This document shows, piece after piece, positions 52,965 through 62,054 of a stretch of 64,000 nucleotides of DNA (within the stretch, counting starts at the first letter, position 1; each line of letters starts with the position of its first letter). The position numbers were made by a program, and so were the translations under genes. The DNA is from Bifidobacterium cuniculi (GTDB lineage: Bacteria > Actinomycetota > Actinomycetes > Actinomycetales > Bifidobacteriaceae). The notes below the pieces were generated by a model. It saw only the letters and a program-made list of their open reading frames with translations. It had not been told where the DNA came from and did not search any database. The DNA lies in the NCBI RefSeq assembly GCF_000741575.1, contig NZ_JGYV01000009.1, forward strand, positions 1-64,000, written 5' to 3'.

Positions 52965-54176
52965 CTACAGCAGCTCCTCCCTCCCCGACTGCTCCAGATG
53001 CCTCACCATCGCCTTGACTTCCTGGCTGCGTGCGCGCGGGGCGATCAGCAATGCGTCGGGAGTGTCGACGACCACCATGTCGTTCACGCCGAGCAAGGCG
53101 ATCGTGCGGCTGCCCGACGGCACCACCACGTCGCCGGCGGAGTCGAGCATCTCCACGTCGTCGACCGACCCCAGCACCTTGATGTTGCGCTCGTTGACGC
53201 TCGGCAGCAGCGCGGCCACCGAGTTGAAGTCGCCGATGTCGTCCCAGCCGAAGTCGCCGGGTACCATCGCCACGCCGCCCGCCACGGACAGCGGTTCGGC
53301 CACGGCATAGTCGAAGGCGATCTTCTCCATCGACGGCCACCAGCGGCCCATCGCCTCGTCCTGCCGTTCGCGGAAGTCGGCACGGTCGACGGTCTCGCGC
53401 GGGTTCTCGCCGCGCTCCACGGCCGCGGCGACGGCGGCGTCATGGGCGCGGTCGTCGTCGCAGATCGCCTCGGCGATGGCGTCGATCGCGTGCGCCAGCT
53501 GCGGCTTGGCGGCGCGCAGGTGGTCGAGCAGCGTGTCCGCGCGCATCACGAACATGCCGGCGTTCCAGCGGTATTCGCCGGTGGACAGGTACGCCTGCGC
53601 GGTGACCGCGTTCGGTTTCTCGACGAAGCGTTCGACCAGCACCGCGCTGGGGGCGTCGGGCACCTGTTCCGCCAGTGACGTGCCCTCGTGGATGTAGCCG
53701 AAGGCGGTGGACGGGCGGGACGCGGCGATGCCGATGGTCGTGACGTACCCGGCGCGCGCCGTGGCGACCGCCTGGCGCACTGCCTCGATGAAGGCGACCT
53801 TGCCGCGGATCACGTGGTCGGCGGCGAAGGAGCCGACGATGATGTCGCCGCCGTGTCGGCGCGCGAGCACGGCCGTGGCGAGCGCGATCGCGGCCGTCGA
53901 GTCGCGCGGCGACGGTTCGGCGAAGATATGTCCGGAGTCGACTTCGGGCAGTTGTTCGCGCACGGCGGCGACGTGCCGTTCGCCGGTGGAGATGCACACG
54001 TGGTCGACGCCGGCGATGGTCGCCAGCCGGTCGAAGGTCGATTGGATGAGCGTGCGCCCCTGGCCGAGCAGGTCGTAGAGGAATTTCGGCTTGTCCTCGC
54101 GGGACAGCGGCCACAGGCGCGTGCCGGTGCCGCCGGCGGGGATGATGGCGTAGAAGTCGTCGAAACCGTTCGTCAT
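52965..54176 (-). CDS. manC: Mannose-1-phosphate guanylyltransferase
   Basis: 403 residues. The nucleotidyltransferase signature AIIPAGGTGTRLWPLSREDK lies at 10-29, followed by PKFLYDLLG. VGSFAADHVI (about 117) and FVEKPNAVTAQ (about 189) fit the GT-A fold. No C-terminal isomerase domain is present, so this is the monofunctional type. It makes GDP-mannose for glycoconjugates. It begins next to tRNA-Leu. Confidence 0.9.
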   Translation of the reverse strand: MTNGFDDFYAIIPAGGTGTRLWPLSREDKPKFLYDLLGQGRTLIQSTFDRLATIAGVDHVCISTGERHVAAVREQLPEVDSGHIFAEPSPRDSTAAIALATAVLARRHGGDIIVGSFAADHVIRGKVAFIEAVRQAVATARAGYVTTIGIAASRPSTAFGYIHEGTSLAEQVPDAPSAVLVERFVEKPNAVTAQAYLSTGEYRWNAGMFVMRADTLLDHLRAAKPQLAHAIDAIAEAICDDDRAHDAAVAAAVERGENPRETVDRADFRERQDEAMGRWWPSMEKIAFDYAVAEPLSVAGGVAMVPGDFGWDDIGDFNSVAALLPSVNERNIKVLGSVDDVEMLDSAGDVVVPSGSRTIALLGVNDMVVVDTPDALLIAPRARSQEVKAMVRHLEQSGREELL

Positions 54177-54177
54177 G

Positions 54178-54259
54178 TGCGCGAGATGGGACTTGAACCC
54201 ACACGACTTTCGTCACAGGAACCTAAATCCTGCGCGGCTACCGATTACGCCACTCGCGC
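54178..54259 (-). tRNA. tRNA-Leu (UAG anticodon)
   Basis: 82 bases with a long variable arm (class II). The acceptor stem pairs GCGCGAG with CTCGCGC. The anticodon stem CAGGA/TCCTG encloses TTTAGGT, giving UAG. Confidence 0.95.
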
Positions 54260-54303
54260 GCACCCCGTGGTCTTCCCCGCCGGTTTGGTACGCGGAAAAC
54301 AAA

Positions 54304-54325
54304 ACCCTAGGCGAGCGCCTAGGGT
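54304..54325 (-). terminator. Terminator after tRNA-Thr
   Basis: ACCCTAGGC pairs with GCCTAGGGT around GAGC, followed by TTTTG on the minus strand. Confidence 0.8.
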
Positions 54326-54332
54326 GGGATGG

Positions 54333-54405
54333 AGCCACTTGACAGAATCGAACTGTCGACCTGCTCATTACGAGTGAGCCGCTCTACCGACTGAGCTAAA
54401 GTGGC
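54333..54405 (-). tRNA. tRNA-Thr (CGU anticodon)
   Basis: 73 bases. The acceptor stem pairs GCCACTT with AAGTGGC; the anticodon stem GCTCA/TGAGC encloses CTCGTAA, giving CGU. The T-arm contains AGTTCGATTCT. Confidence 0.95.
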
Positions 54406-54532
54406 ATGTGCACTGCCGCACAAAAAGATGAGTATACGCGATGGCCAACTGTTGCGCAATACCCGCGTGTCGGCAGCGGCACACGACCGACACCACACCG
54501 GCCGCCGCCACTCCTCACTACACTATGGCCAT

Positions 54533-55525
54533 ATGCTCCAACCCATCGCCCTGCTGTGCATCATCCTTGCCGGTTACCTGTTCAAGCGGCGCGGCCTGTT
54601 CGGCCAGCGCGACTACCGCGTCCTGCAGGTGGCGCTCTTCGACCTGGTGCTGCCCGGGGCGATCGTCTACTCCTTCGCCAGGAACCCGCACGACATCTCC
54701 CTGCTGTGGCTGTCCGCCTTCGGCTTCATCGTGGCGTTCATCCCCGTGGCGACGATCTTCCTGAGCACCCGACGTACGCCGGTGGCGCAACGCGCGTTCC
54801 TCATGCTCAACGGCTCCGGGCTGAACATCGGCTGTTTCTGCTTCCCGGTGGTGCAGGTGTTCCTGGGCACGCAGGCGGTCGTGCCGGCGGCGATGTTCGA
54901 CATCGGCAACTGCATCATGGTGGCCGCCGGCACGAACGTGATGACGCAGACCCTCCTGCACATCGAACCAGGCAAGCCGCTGACGCGCAGCGACTCGCCG
55001 ACCATGTCGTTCACGCCGCCCACCGACCGCGACGCGCGCCGGCTGCACCGCCGCGCGCTGCGGCGTACCGTGCTGCGCGGCTTCGTCGGCTCGGTGCCCT
55101 TCGACACCTACGTGGTGATGATCGCGCTGACGGCTGCGGGCATCTCGCTGCCCGGCTGGCTGACCGACCTGTTCGCGCCCTTCGCCAATGCGAACGCGCT
55201 CGTCTCGATGCTCATGGTGGGCATGCTCATGGACCTGCCCGAAAGCCGCGCGGACGTAGTCGCCGTCCTGCGCGTGCTGGCGTGGCGACTGCCCTTCGCG
55301 CTCCTGTTCGCCTGGTGCGCGTGGACGCTGCTGCCTTTCGACGCGACGGTGCGCGAGGCAACGATGATGTGCTGCCTGGCACCCATCGCCGTCTTCTCCA
55401 CGCTGTTCACCGACGAGGTGCTCGGCAACGCGAGACTCGCCGGCTTTTCGCTCTCGGTGACCGCGGTCATCAGCCTGGGGCTGATGACCGGCGCCCACCA
55501 GCTCATCGCCGCCGGCGTACTGTGA
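54533..55525 (+). CDS. AEC-family membrane transporter (second copy)
   Basis: 330 residues from ATG at 54533; longer frames overlap tRNA-Thr and are rejected. Begins MLQPIALLCIILAGYLFKRR. About ten helices; NGSGLNIGCFCFPVVQ (about 88-103) corresponds to the asparagine-rich segment of AEC carriers. A TACACT element ends 7 bases before the ATG, so the mRNA may be leaderless. Substrate unknown. Confidence 0.82.
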   Translation: MLQPIALLCIILAGYLFKRRGLFGQRDYRVLQVALFDLVLPGAIVYSFARNPHDISLLWLSAFGFIVAFIPVATIFLSTRRTPVAQRAFLMLNGSGLNIGCFCFPVVQVFLGTQAVVPAAMFDIGNCIMVAAGTNVMTQTLLHIEPGKPLTRSDSPTMSFTPPTDRDARRLHRRALRRTVLRGFVGSVPFDTYVVMIALTAAGISLPGWLTDLFAPFANANALVSMLMVGMLMDLPESRADVVAVLRVLAWRLPFALLFAWCAWTLLPFDATVREATMMCCLAPIAVFSTLFTDEVLGNARLAGFSLSVTAVISLGLMTGAHQLIAAGVL

Positions 55526-55532
55526 CCCGCCG

Positions 55533-56792
55533 CTAGCGGCGCACCGACTCCAGCGCCTTCCTGACCATGAAGCGGAACTTGCCGACGGGGATCGTGAACT
55601 CGCCGGGCAGCTCCTCGACCCGGCCGTTGAAGCCCTGCTTGAACTCCAGTACGCCGCGGCCCTCGCTGTCCGGGTCGTCGAAGACGCCGTCGATGCCATA
55701 GAAGTTGTAGCGCGGCACGCCACGGCGCACGCAGTAGCGCAGCATCGCCTCGTGCTGGATGAGCGCGGAGGCGTAGAAAGGCTTGAATTCCTCCTCGCTG
55801 CCGGAGAACAGGTAGACCGTCTCCTGCGGGGTGTCCACGAACAGCGAACAGGCGGCGGGCAGCAGGTCGCCGCGTTCGCGCAGGGCGCGGGCGCTCGCCA
55901 GCCGCTTGTTCGCCGCCGCCAGGTTGCTGCTTTCCTCGTTGAGCCGACGGCGCAGCTTCGTCGTCTCGCGCCGGGCGATCTTCGCCGTGAGTCCGTCGAC
56001 GAGCTGCTGCAGTTCCGCGCTGCGCCGCTCCATCTGCTCCAGGTAGGCGGCGGTGTCGATGGAGGCGATGAGGAAGTGCGCGTCGTCGCCGAAGGCGTGC
56101 GCGAAATCGTGGAAGTACTGCTCGCCGCGGAAGGCGAAATTGCGCCGGTTGGCGGTGTCCTGTTCGATGCGGGCGAAGGTGCCCAGCTCGTCCTCGCCGA
56201 CCTCGCGCACGATGACGCCGCTGGAGCGGGCCCGCTTGACGCTCCACTGGGTGCGCTTGGAGTAGGACGCGAGGAGCGACTCCTCGTCCTCGATGCCGTC
56301 GAGGTCCTTGACGTAGACCCAGCGGTTGATGACGGTGCCATAGCCGGTGTCGAAGCCGTGGTGTTGCCACCCGGCCGCGCCGAAGGCCCGCATGAGTGCG
56401 GCGTCCGGGGCGCCGTCCGCGGAACCGTCGGAGCGGTGGGAGCGGTAGGGGTGCACGGGCCATGCGTTGACGTCGACCGCATGGTGGTGCCGTGCGTCCG
56501 AGACGATCGCCTCGGTCAGGGCGCGCACCGTGGCGGCGTCGTCCATGTCGCCCAGGGGGCCGGCCCAGATGGAGCCTTCGTCGCCCAGCCGCGAATGGGT
56601 GTAAACGACCATCGCGCCCGTCACGGGCGTCCCGGCACCGTCCACGATCCCCACGAAGGAAGTGTCCATGCCGTGGGCGTGCGCCAGGTCGCGCATGTGC
56701 AGGGTCTGCTGGAAATTGCCGTCGGCGGCGCGGGCCGCCAGGTCGCTGAATTCGGAATCGGTCAGCGCACGCGGCGCCAATGCTGTAGTCAT
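55533..56792 (-). CDS. FemAB-family aminoacyl-tRNA:peptidoglycan transferase (copy 1)
   Basis: 419 residues from ATG at 56792 (AAGGAC site). Two acetyltransferase-like folds surround a helical arm at about 250-300 (KIARRETTKLRRRLNEESSN). RWVYVKDLDGIEDEE, KRTQWSVKRAR and NFYGIDGVFDDPDSEGRGV are FemA/MurM signatures. These enzymes use aminoacyl-tRNA to add interpeptide-bridge residues to lipid II. The 3' part is almost identical to that of the next copy over more than 120 bp. Confidence 0.9.
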   Translation of the reverse strand: MTTALAPRALTDSEFSDLAARAADGNFQQTLHMRDLAHAHGMDTSFVGIVDGAGTPVTGAMVVYTHSRLGDEGSIWAGPLGDMDDAATVRALTEAIVSDARHHHAVDVNAWPVHPYRSHRSDGSADGAPDAALMRAFGAAGWQHHGFDTGYGTVINRWVYVKDLDGIEDEESLLASYSKRTQWSVKRARSSGVIVREVGEDELGTFARIEQDTANRRNFAFRGEQYFHDFAHAFGDDAHFLIASIDTAAYLEQMERRSAELQQLVDGLTAKIARRETTKLRRRLNEESSNLAAANKRLASARALRERGDLLPAACSLFVDTPQETVYLFSGSEEEFKPFYASALIQHEAMLRYCVRRGVPRYNFYGIDGVFDDPDSEGRGVLEFKQGFNGRVEELPGEFTIPVGKFRFMVRKALESVRR

Positions 56793-56914
56793 GTCCTTGC
56801 TTCCTGGGGAGAGGGCTCGGTGAACCCTCGCGGAGGGCCCTCGCGCCGGAACACGGAGGCGCGCCCGAAGGCACGCGTGCGACACCACGCGACGGGCCCG
56901 TTTGGGAAGCAATG

Positions 56915-58207
56915 CTAGCGTCGTACCCTGTCGACTACGCCGTGAGCCAACTGAAGCAGACGATAACGCCCGGGGCGAAGTACGCGGATGAACTCGCCGG
57001 GCAGTTCCTCGACCCGGCCGTTGAAGCCCTGCTTGAACTCCAGCACGCCGCGGCCCTCGCTGTCCGGGTCGTCGAAGACGCCGTCGATGCCATAGAAGTT
57101 GTAGCGCGGCACGCCACGCTCCACGCAGTAGCGCAGCATCGCCTCGTACTGGATGAGCGCGGAGGCGTAGTACGGCTTGTACTCCTCCACGCTGCCGGAG
57201 AACAGGTAGACGGTCTCCTGCGGCACGGTCACGAACATCGACGCCGCCACCGGGATGATGTCGCCCTTCGCCGCCAGCGCACGCGCCTCGTCGAGCCGCT
57301 TGTGCGCGGCCTTGAGGTTGCTGCTTTCCTCCGCCAGCTGACGGCGCAGCTTGGTGGTGTCGTGCCGCTCGATCTTCGCCGTGAGCGTGTCCACCTTGGC
57401 CTGCTGGCCGGCGACCTTGCGTTCCATGGCGTCCACGCCCCGCGCGGTGTCGATCTGCGCCACGAGGAAATGCGCGTCGTCGCCGAAGGCCTGTGCGAAG
57501 CGCCGGAAGTACTCCTCGCCGCGGTAGGCGAAATGGCGGCGCTCGGCGGTGTCCTGTTCGATGCGGGCGAAGGTGTCGAGCTCGTCGAGGCCGATGCTGC
57601 GCACTTCGACGCCCATGGACTTCGCGCGCTTGACGCTCCACTGGGTGCGTTTGCTGAAGGACTTGAGCAGCTGCGTGCCGTCTGCGATGCCGTCGAGGTC
57701 CTTGACGAACCGCCAGCGCGGCACCGCGGTGTAGCCGCGCGTGAAGCCCTGGTGTTCCATGCGTGCGGCCGCCAGGTTGTCCATCATCGCCTGGTCGGGG
57801 TCGCCGTCCGTGGCCTCGCCGTCGCCGTCGCGCAGCCGGTAGGGCTGTTCGGGGGTGACGTCGAGGTGCACGGCGCCGCGCTGCTTCCGGGCGAAGGCGG
57901 CGAGCGCGTCCATCAGGTAGACGGTCAGCTCGCGGTCGTCAAGGTCGCATAACGGCCCGTCGTAGACGGCGCTGAAGGCGGAGACGGCGGACTTGACGGT
58001 GCACAGGAGCGCGGCGGCGACGAGCCGGCCGCGCTCGCGCACGCCGATGTAGTCGACCTGGGTGCCGTCGCCGGCGCGCAGGTCGCCCATCATGGTCGTC
58101 TGCTGGAAGTTACCGTGGGGTGCCCGGGCTGCGAAGGCCGCGAATTCCTCGGCGGTCAGGAGGGTGCAGGAGAACTGTCGCATGCGTGCCGATGTCCGTT
58201 CGCTCAC
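56915..58207 (-). CDS. FemAB-family aminoacyl-tRNA:peptidoglycan transferase (copy 2)
   Basis: 430 residues from GTG at 58207, which overlaps the rdgB stop by 4 bases (GTGA); ATG at 58183 (MRQFSCTLLTAEEF) is the alternative. Same architecture as copy 1: FVKDLDGIADGTQL, SKRTQWSVKRAK, a coiled arm (KIERHDTTKLRRQLAEESSN) and NFYGIDGVFDDPDSEG. The C-terminus differs (VLRPGRYRLLQLAHG). The pair probably adds successive bridge residues. Confidence 0.9.
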   Translation of the reverse strand: MSERTSARMRQFSCTLLTAEEFAAFAARAPHGNFQQTTMMGDLRAGDGTQVDYIGVRERGRLVAAALLCTVKSAVSAFSAVYDGPLCDLDDRELTVYLMDALAAFARKQRGAVHLDVTPEQPYRLRDGDGEATDGDPDQAMMDNLAAARMEHQGFTRGYTAVPRWRFVKDLDGIADGTQLLKSFSKRTQWSVKRAKSMGVEVRSIGLDELDTFARIEQDTAERRHFAYRGEEYFRRFAQAFGDDAHFLVAQIDTARGVDAMERKVAGQQAKVDTLTAKIERHDTTKLRRQLAEESSNLKAAHKRLDEARALAAKGDIIPVAASMFVTVPQETVYLFSGSVEEYKPYYASALIQYEAMLRYCVERGVPRYNFYGIDGVFDDPDSEGRGVLEFKQGFNGRVEELPGEFIRVLRPGRYRLLQLAHGVVDRVRR

Positions 58208-58863
58208 AGGATCGCCTCGACGGCGGGCATGAGCGCGCGCAGCGCCTTGCCGCGGTGGGAGATGGCGTTCTTCTCTTCGGGCGTCATTTCGGCCGAGGTG
58301 AGCAGTTCGCCGTCGGCTTGCGCGCGTTCGGGCTGGTCGTCGGGCATGAAGATCGGGTCGTAGCCGAAGCCGTTGGCGCCGTGGGGCGCGTGCACGATCT
58401 GGCCAGCCATTTCGCCGACGGCGACGGTTTCGTGGAATTCGCCGAGGCCGTCGCCGTCGTCGGTGACGGGCACGACGAGCGCGGCGGCGCAGCGGAAGCG
58501 TGCGGTGCGCGCGTCGTCGGGGATGTCGGCGATCTGGGCGAGCAGGAGGCGGTTGTTGGCGGCGTCGTCGCCGTGGGTGCCGCTCCAGCGGGCGGAGAGG
58601 ATGCCGGGCGCGTTGCCCATGACGTCGACGATGAGGCCGGAGTCGTCGGCGATGGCGGGCAGGTCGGTCTGCGCGGCGACGAAACGCGCCTTGAGCAGCG
58701 CGTTGTCCTGGAAGGTGGTGCCGTCCTCGACGGGGTCGGGCAGGCCGAGCTGGCCGGCGGACACCAGTTCGATGCCCTCGGCGCGGCCGCCGAGCTGTTC
58801 GGCGAGGATGTTGCGGATTTCGGTGAGTTTGCCTTCGTTGTGGGTGGCGACGACGATCTTCAT
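58204..58863 (-). CDS. rdgB: dITP/XTP pyrophosphatase (non-canonical purine NTP pyrophosphatase)
   Basis: 219 residues from ATG at 58863 (AAGGAG site). KIVVATHNEGKLTEI at the start, DDSGLIVDVMGNAPGILSAR near 74-93 and GFGYDPIF near 165 are the Ham1/RdgB motifs. It removes deaminated purine nucleotides. It lies between rph and the transferase copy 2, and rph-rdgB is a common pair. Confidence 0.95.
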   Translation of the reverse strand: MKIVVATHNEGKLTEIRNILAEQLGGRAEGIELVSAGQLGLPDPVEDGTTFQDNALLKARFVAAQTDLPAIADDSGLIVDVMGNAPGILSARWSGTHGDDAANNRLLLAQIADIPDDARTARFRCAAALVVPVTDDGDGLGEFHETVAVGEMAGQIVHAPHGANGFGYDPIFMPDDQPERAQADGELLTSAEMTPEEKNAISHRGKALRALMPAVEAIL

Positions 58864-58904
58864 GCGTGCTCCTTGTGTGGGGTCGGTGACGTGCGGCGGG
58901 CGGG

Positions 58905-59672
58905 TCAGCTGGCGGCGCCGGCGAGCGCGGTGCGCTGGATGGCCTGGAGTTCCCTGTTGCCCTTGGTCGCCAGGTCGAGCAGCACGTTGAGTTCGTCGCG
59001 GGAGAAGGGGCGATGTTCGGCGGTACCCTGGATCTCGATGAACTCGCCGGAGCCGGTCATGGCGACGTTCATGTCGGTCATGGCCTGGCTGTCCTCGATG
59101 TACGGCAGGTCGAGCATGGGGTGGCCGTTGATGATGCCGACGGAGACGGCGGAGACGCTGTCCTTGAGCACGCGTTCGGCGCTGCGGATCCTGCGCTGCT
59201 TCTCGGCCCAGCGCAACGCCTCGACGAGGGCGACGTAGGCGCCGGTGATGGAGGCGGTGCGGGTGCCGCCGTCGGCCTGGAGCACGTCGCAGTCGAGCTG
59301 GATCTGGTTCTCGCCCAGCGCCTTCATGTCGACCACGCCGCGCAGGCAGCGGCCGATGAGGCGGCTGATCTCGTGGGTGCGGCCGCCGACCTTGCCGCGG
59401 ACGGATTCGCGGTCGGTGCGTTCGGCGGTGGCGCGCGGCAGCATGGAGTATTCGGCGGTGACCCATCCCAGGCCGCTGTCCTTGCGCCAGCGCGGCACGC
59501 CCGGAGTGAAGGTGGCGGTGCACATGACGCGCGTGTTGCCGCATTCGATGAGCACGGAGCCTTCGGGGATGTCGGTGAAGCTGCGCGTGATCTTCACGGG
59601 GCGCAGTTCGTCCACGGCACGCCCGTCGGGGCGGATGACGGTCTTCTCGGTCAGCAGATCCTTGATTTCCAC
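58905..59672 (-). CDS. rph: Ribonuclease PH
   Basis: 255 residues. [31 protein letters not shown] and [19 protein letters not shown] are typical; the catalytic [20 protein letters not shown] lies near 125-144. It trims the 3' ends of tRNA precursors phosphorolytically. rdgB follows 41 bases downstream. Confidence 0.97.
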   Translation of the reverse strand: MEIKDLLTEKTVIRPDGRAVDELRPVKITRSFTDIPEGSVLIECGNTRVMCTATFTPGVPRWRKDSGLGWVTAEYSMLPRATAERTDRESVRGKVGGRTHEISRLIGRCLRGVVDMKALGENQIQLDCDVLQADGGTRTASITGAYVALVEALRWAEKQRRIRSAERVLKDSVSAVSVGIINGHPMLDLPYIEDSQAMTDMNVAMTGSGEFIEIQGTAEHRPFSRDELNVLLDLATKGNRELQAIQRTALAGAAS

Positions 59673-59841
59673 GGTTCTTCCTTAGCTTCGTTCCGTTCGC
59701 TACCCATAGATAGTAGGCGCACAGGCCGCCCTTCCGCCCTCAGCGCGCCAAGCGGGGAGCGGAAGGGTGCAACAGCGGCCCACGGAAAGGCGGGAAAGGC
59801 GAGATTGGCTTCGGAGAGTCGTTTTCGCCGGAAAACGGCCC

Positions 59842-60486
59842 TCAGGCGGCGCCCAGCACGGGCCGTTCGGGCATCGCACGGTCCAGGAGGCACAACACCG
59901 CCCCCAGGGCGAGGGTGGCGGCCGCCACCTTGAGGCAGGACACCCCGAACTGGGACCATCCCAGCAGCGTGGGGTCGAGGAAGGCCATCGGGTAGGAGCT
60001 GCCGCCCATGCCGGGGCCCGCATGCGGCATCCACGTGCCGCGGACGAGCAGGAATCCCACGTAGGCAGCCGGGTAGATGAGCCAGACGAGCACGTCCAGG
60101 GCCTTGAGGCGGTGGTGCGGGTCGAAGAGCAGGAAGTCAAGAATCACCATGCCCGGCACCACCCAGTGCATGAGCGCCGGCACGCCCAGTCCCACCAGGC
60201 GCATGACCGGCACGGACGCCACGTCCAGCGGCGCCGAGGGGATCACGGTCAGGGAGCCGACCACGAGCAGCAGCGCGTAGACGGTCACGCCGCCCTTGAG
60301 CCACGCCGGCGGCTGCTGGCCATGGATGAGGCTCGCCGCCGAGGACCACAGCATCACGAAGACGATGAGCACGGTGCACTGCACGTTCACGTACGTCCAC
60401 ACATGGGGCAGTCCCCACACCGTCTTCAATGCCCAGATGCCGAGCGCGGCCGTCAGCAGCCGCCAGATTCCCGCAACAAAACGCAT
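59842..60486 (-). CDS. Pr6Pr-family membrane protein
   Basis: 214 residues from ATG at 60486. Six hydrophobic helices with HVWTYVNVQCTVLIVFVM near 28-45 and HWVVPGMVILDFLLFDPHHR near 125-144; the histidine positions recall FAR-17a/AIG1-like proteins. Role in bacteria is unknown. A TATGCT element ends 6 bases before the ATG, predicting a leaderless mRNA. A GTTTTC/GAAAAC hairpin lies just past the stop. Confidence 0.8.
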   Translation of the reverse strand: MRFVAGIWRLLTAALGIWALKTVWGLPHVWTYVNVQCTVLIVFVMLWSSAASLIHGQQPPAWLKGGVTVYALLLVVGSLTVIPSAPLDVASVPVMRLVGLGVPALMHWVVPGMVILDFLLFDPHHRLKALDVLVWLIYPAAYVGFLLVRGTWMPHAGPGMGGSSYPMAFLDPTLLGWSQFGVSCLKVAAATLALGAVLCLLDRAMPERPVLGAA

Positions 60487-60618
60487 GGCACCAGCATACC
60501 GGGTGGCGGGGTGCCTCCGCCATGCCACGCCCGGGCGCAATGGCCCACGGACCGACTACGCTTGGACGAAACACGCGACATGCCCATGCCCGCCGCATCC
60601 CAACGAAGGAGACAGACC

Positions 60619-61947
60619 GTGCTCGACTACAACGCGCCGCTGATGACCGACATGTACGAATACACGATGCTCGACGCCACCCTGCAGGACGGCACCGCGA
60701 ACCGCGACTGCGTCTTCGAGGTCTTCACCCGCCACCTGCCCCAGAACCGGCGCTACGGCGTGCTCGCCGGCACCGGCCGCCTCCTCGAGGCGCTCAAGGA
60801 CTTCCATTTCGCCGAGGACGACCTGCGCTTCCTGGCGGACCGCCACATCGTGAACAAGTCCACCATCGACTACCTCGAGCGTTTCGAGTTCACGGGCACG
60901 ATCCGCGGCTACCGCGAGGGCGAGGTCTACTTCCCCGACTCCCCCGTCCTGCAGGTCGAGGGCAAGTTCGGCGAGTGCACGCTCCTGGAAACGCTCATCC
61001 TGTCCATCCTCAACTACGACTCCGCGGTCGCCGCCGCCGCCAGCCGCATGACCAGCGCCGCCAAGGGCCGCCCCTGCATGGACATGGGCGGCCGGCGCAC
61101 CAACGAGTGGGCGGCCGTGGCGGCGGCGCGCGCCTCCATCGTCGGCGGCTTCCGCGGCACCGCGAACCTGCTGGCGGCGAAACTCTACGACCTGCTGGCC
61201 ATCGGCACCGCCGCGCACGCCTTCACGCTCGTGCACGACTCGGAGCGCGCCGCCTTCGAGTCGCAGATCGCCGCGCTCGGCCGCAACACCACGCTGCTGG
61301 TCGACACCTACGACATCGAGCAGGCGGTCAAGCTGGCCGTGGAAGTCGCCGGCCCGGAGCTCGGCGGCGTGCGCATCGACTCCGGCGACCTGGCGTCGCT
61401 GGCGCAGCGCGTGCGCAACCAGTTGGACGCGCTGGGCGCCACGAACACGAAGATCACCGTGACCAACGATCTCGACGAGTACGCGATCGCGTCCCTGCAG
61501 ACCGCGCCCGTCGACTCCTACGGCGTGGGCACGCAGCTGGTCACCGGCTCGGGCTCGCCTACCTGCTCGATGGTGTACAAGCTGGTGGAGCGCACCGGCG
61601 ACGATGGGCGGATGCAGCCGGTGGCGAAGAAGTCGAAGGACAAGGCGACGGTGCCCGGCCGCAAGCTGGCGTACCGCTCCTACGAGTATTCGCTGGCCGA
61701 ATGCGAGCACGTGGTCTCCGGCCCCGTCGCCGAGCTGGACTGCTTCGAACCCGGCGACGGCTGGCGCAACCTGCTCGTCGACTTCGTGGACCATGGGCAG
61801 ATCGACGACGCCTACACCGGCCATGACGCCATCATGGACGCGCAGAAGCACCATGCGGAGGCGCTTGCGGAGCTGCCGATCACCGCGCAGTCGCTCATGA
61901 AGGGCGACCCGGTGATCCCCACGCAGATGGTGACGCTGCCTTGGTAG
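60619..61947 (+). CDS. pncB: Nicotinate phosphoribosyltransferase
   Basis: 442 residues from GTG at 60619, 8 bases after AAGGAG. DMYEYTMLDATLQDG at the start, GRRTNEWAAVAAARASIVGG near 155-174, and GGVRIDSGDLASLAQRVR near 250-267 are conserved. It makes nicotinate mononucleotide from nicotinate and PRPP, with ATP hydrolysis, for NAD salvage. An open frame extends far upstream but overlaps the divergent gene. Confidence 0.94.
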   Translation: MLDYNAPLMTDMYEYTMLDATLQDGTANRDCVFEVFTRHLPQNRRYGVLAGTGRLLEALKDFHFAEDDLRFLADRHIVNKSTIDYLERFEFTGTIRGYREGEVYFPDSPVLQVEGKFGECTLLETLILSILNYDSAVAAAASRMTSAAKGRPCMDMGGRRTNEWAAVAAARASIVGGFRGTANLLAAKLYDLLAIGTAAHAFTLVHDSERAAFESQIAALGRNTTLLVDTYDIEQAVKLAVEVAGPELGGVRIDSGDLASLAQRVRNQLDALGATNTKITVTNDLDEYAIASLQTAPVDSYGVGTQLVTGSGSPTCSMVYKLVERTGDDGRMQPVAKKSKDKATVPGRKLAYRSYEYSLAECEHVVSGPVAELDCFEPGDGWRNLLVDFVDHGQIDDAYTGHDAIMDAQKHHAEALAELPITAQSLMKGDPVIPTQMVTLPW

Positions 61948-62054
61948 CCCACGCCTACGTCACCTTCCTGACCGCACCGAACGGTATGCTGGAAGCGCCT
62001 TTGTGCAACGATGCAAACCTTGATATCACTTACGACCAAACCCAAAGGAACCCC

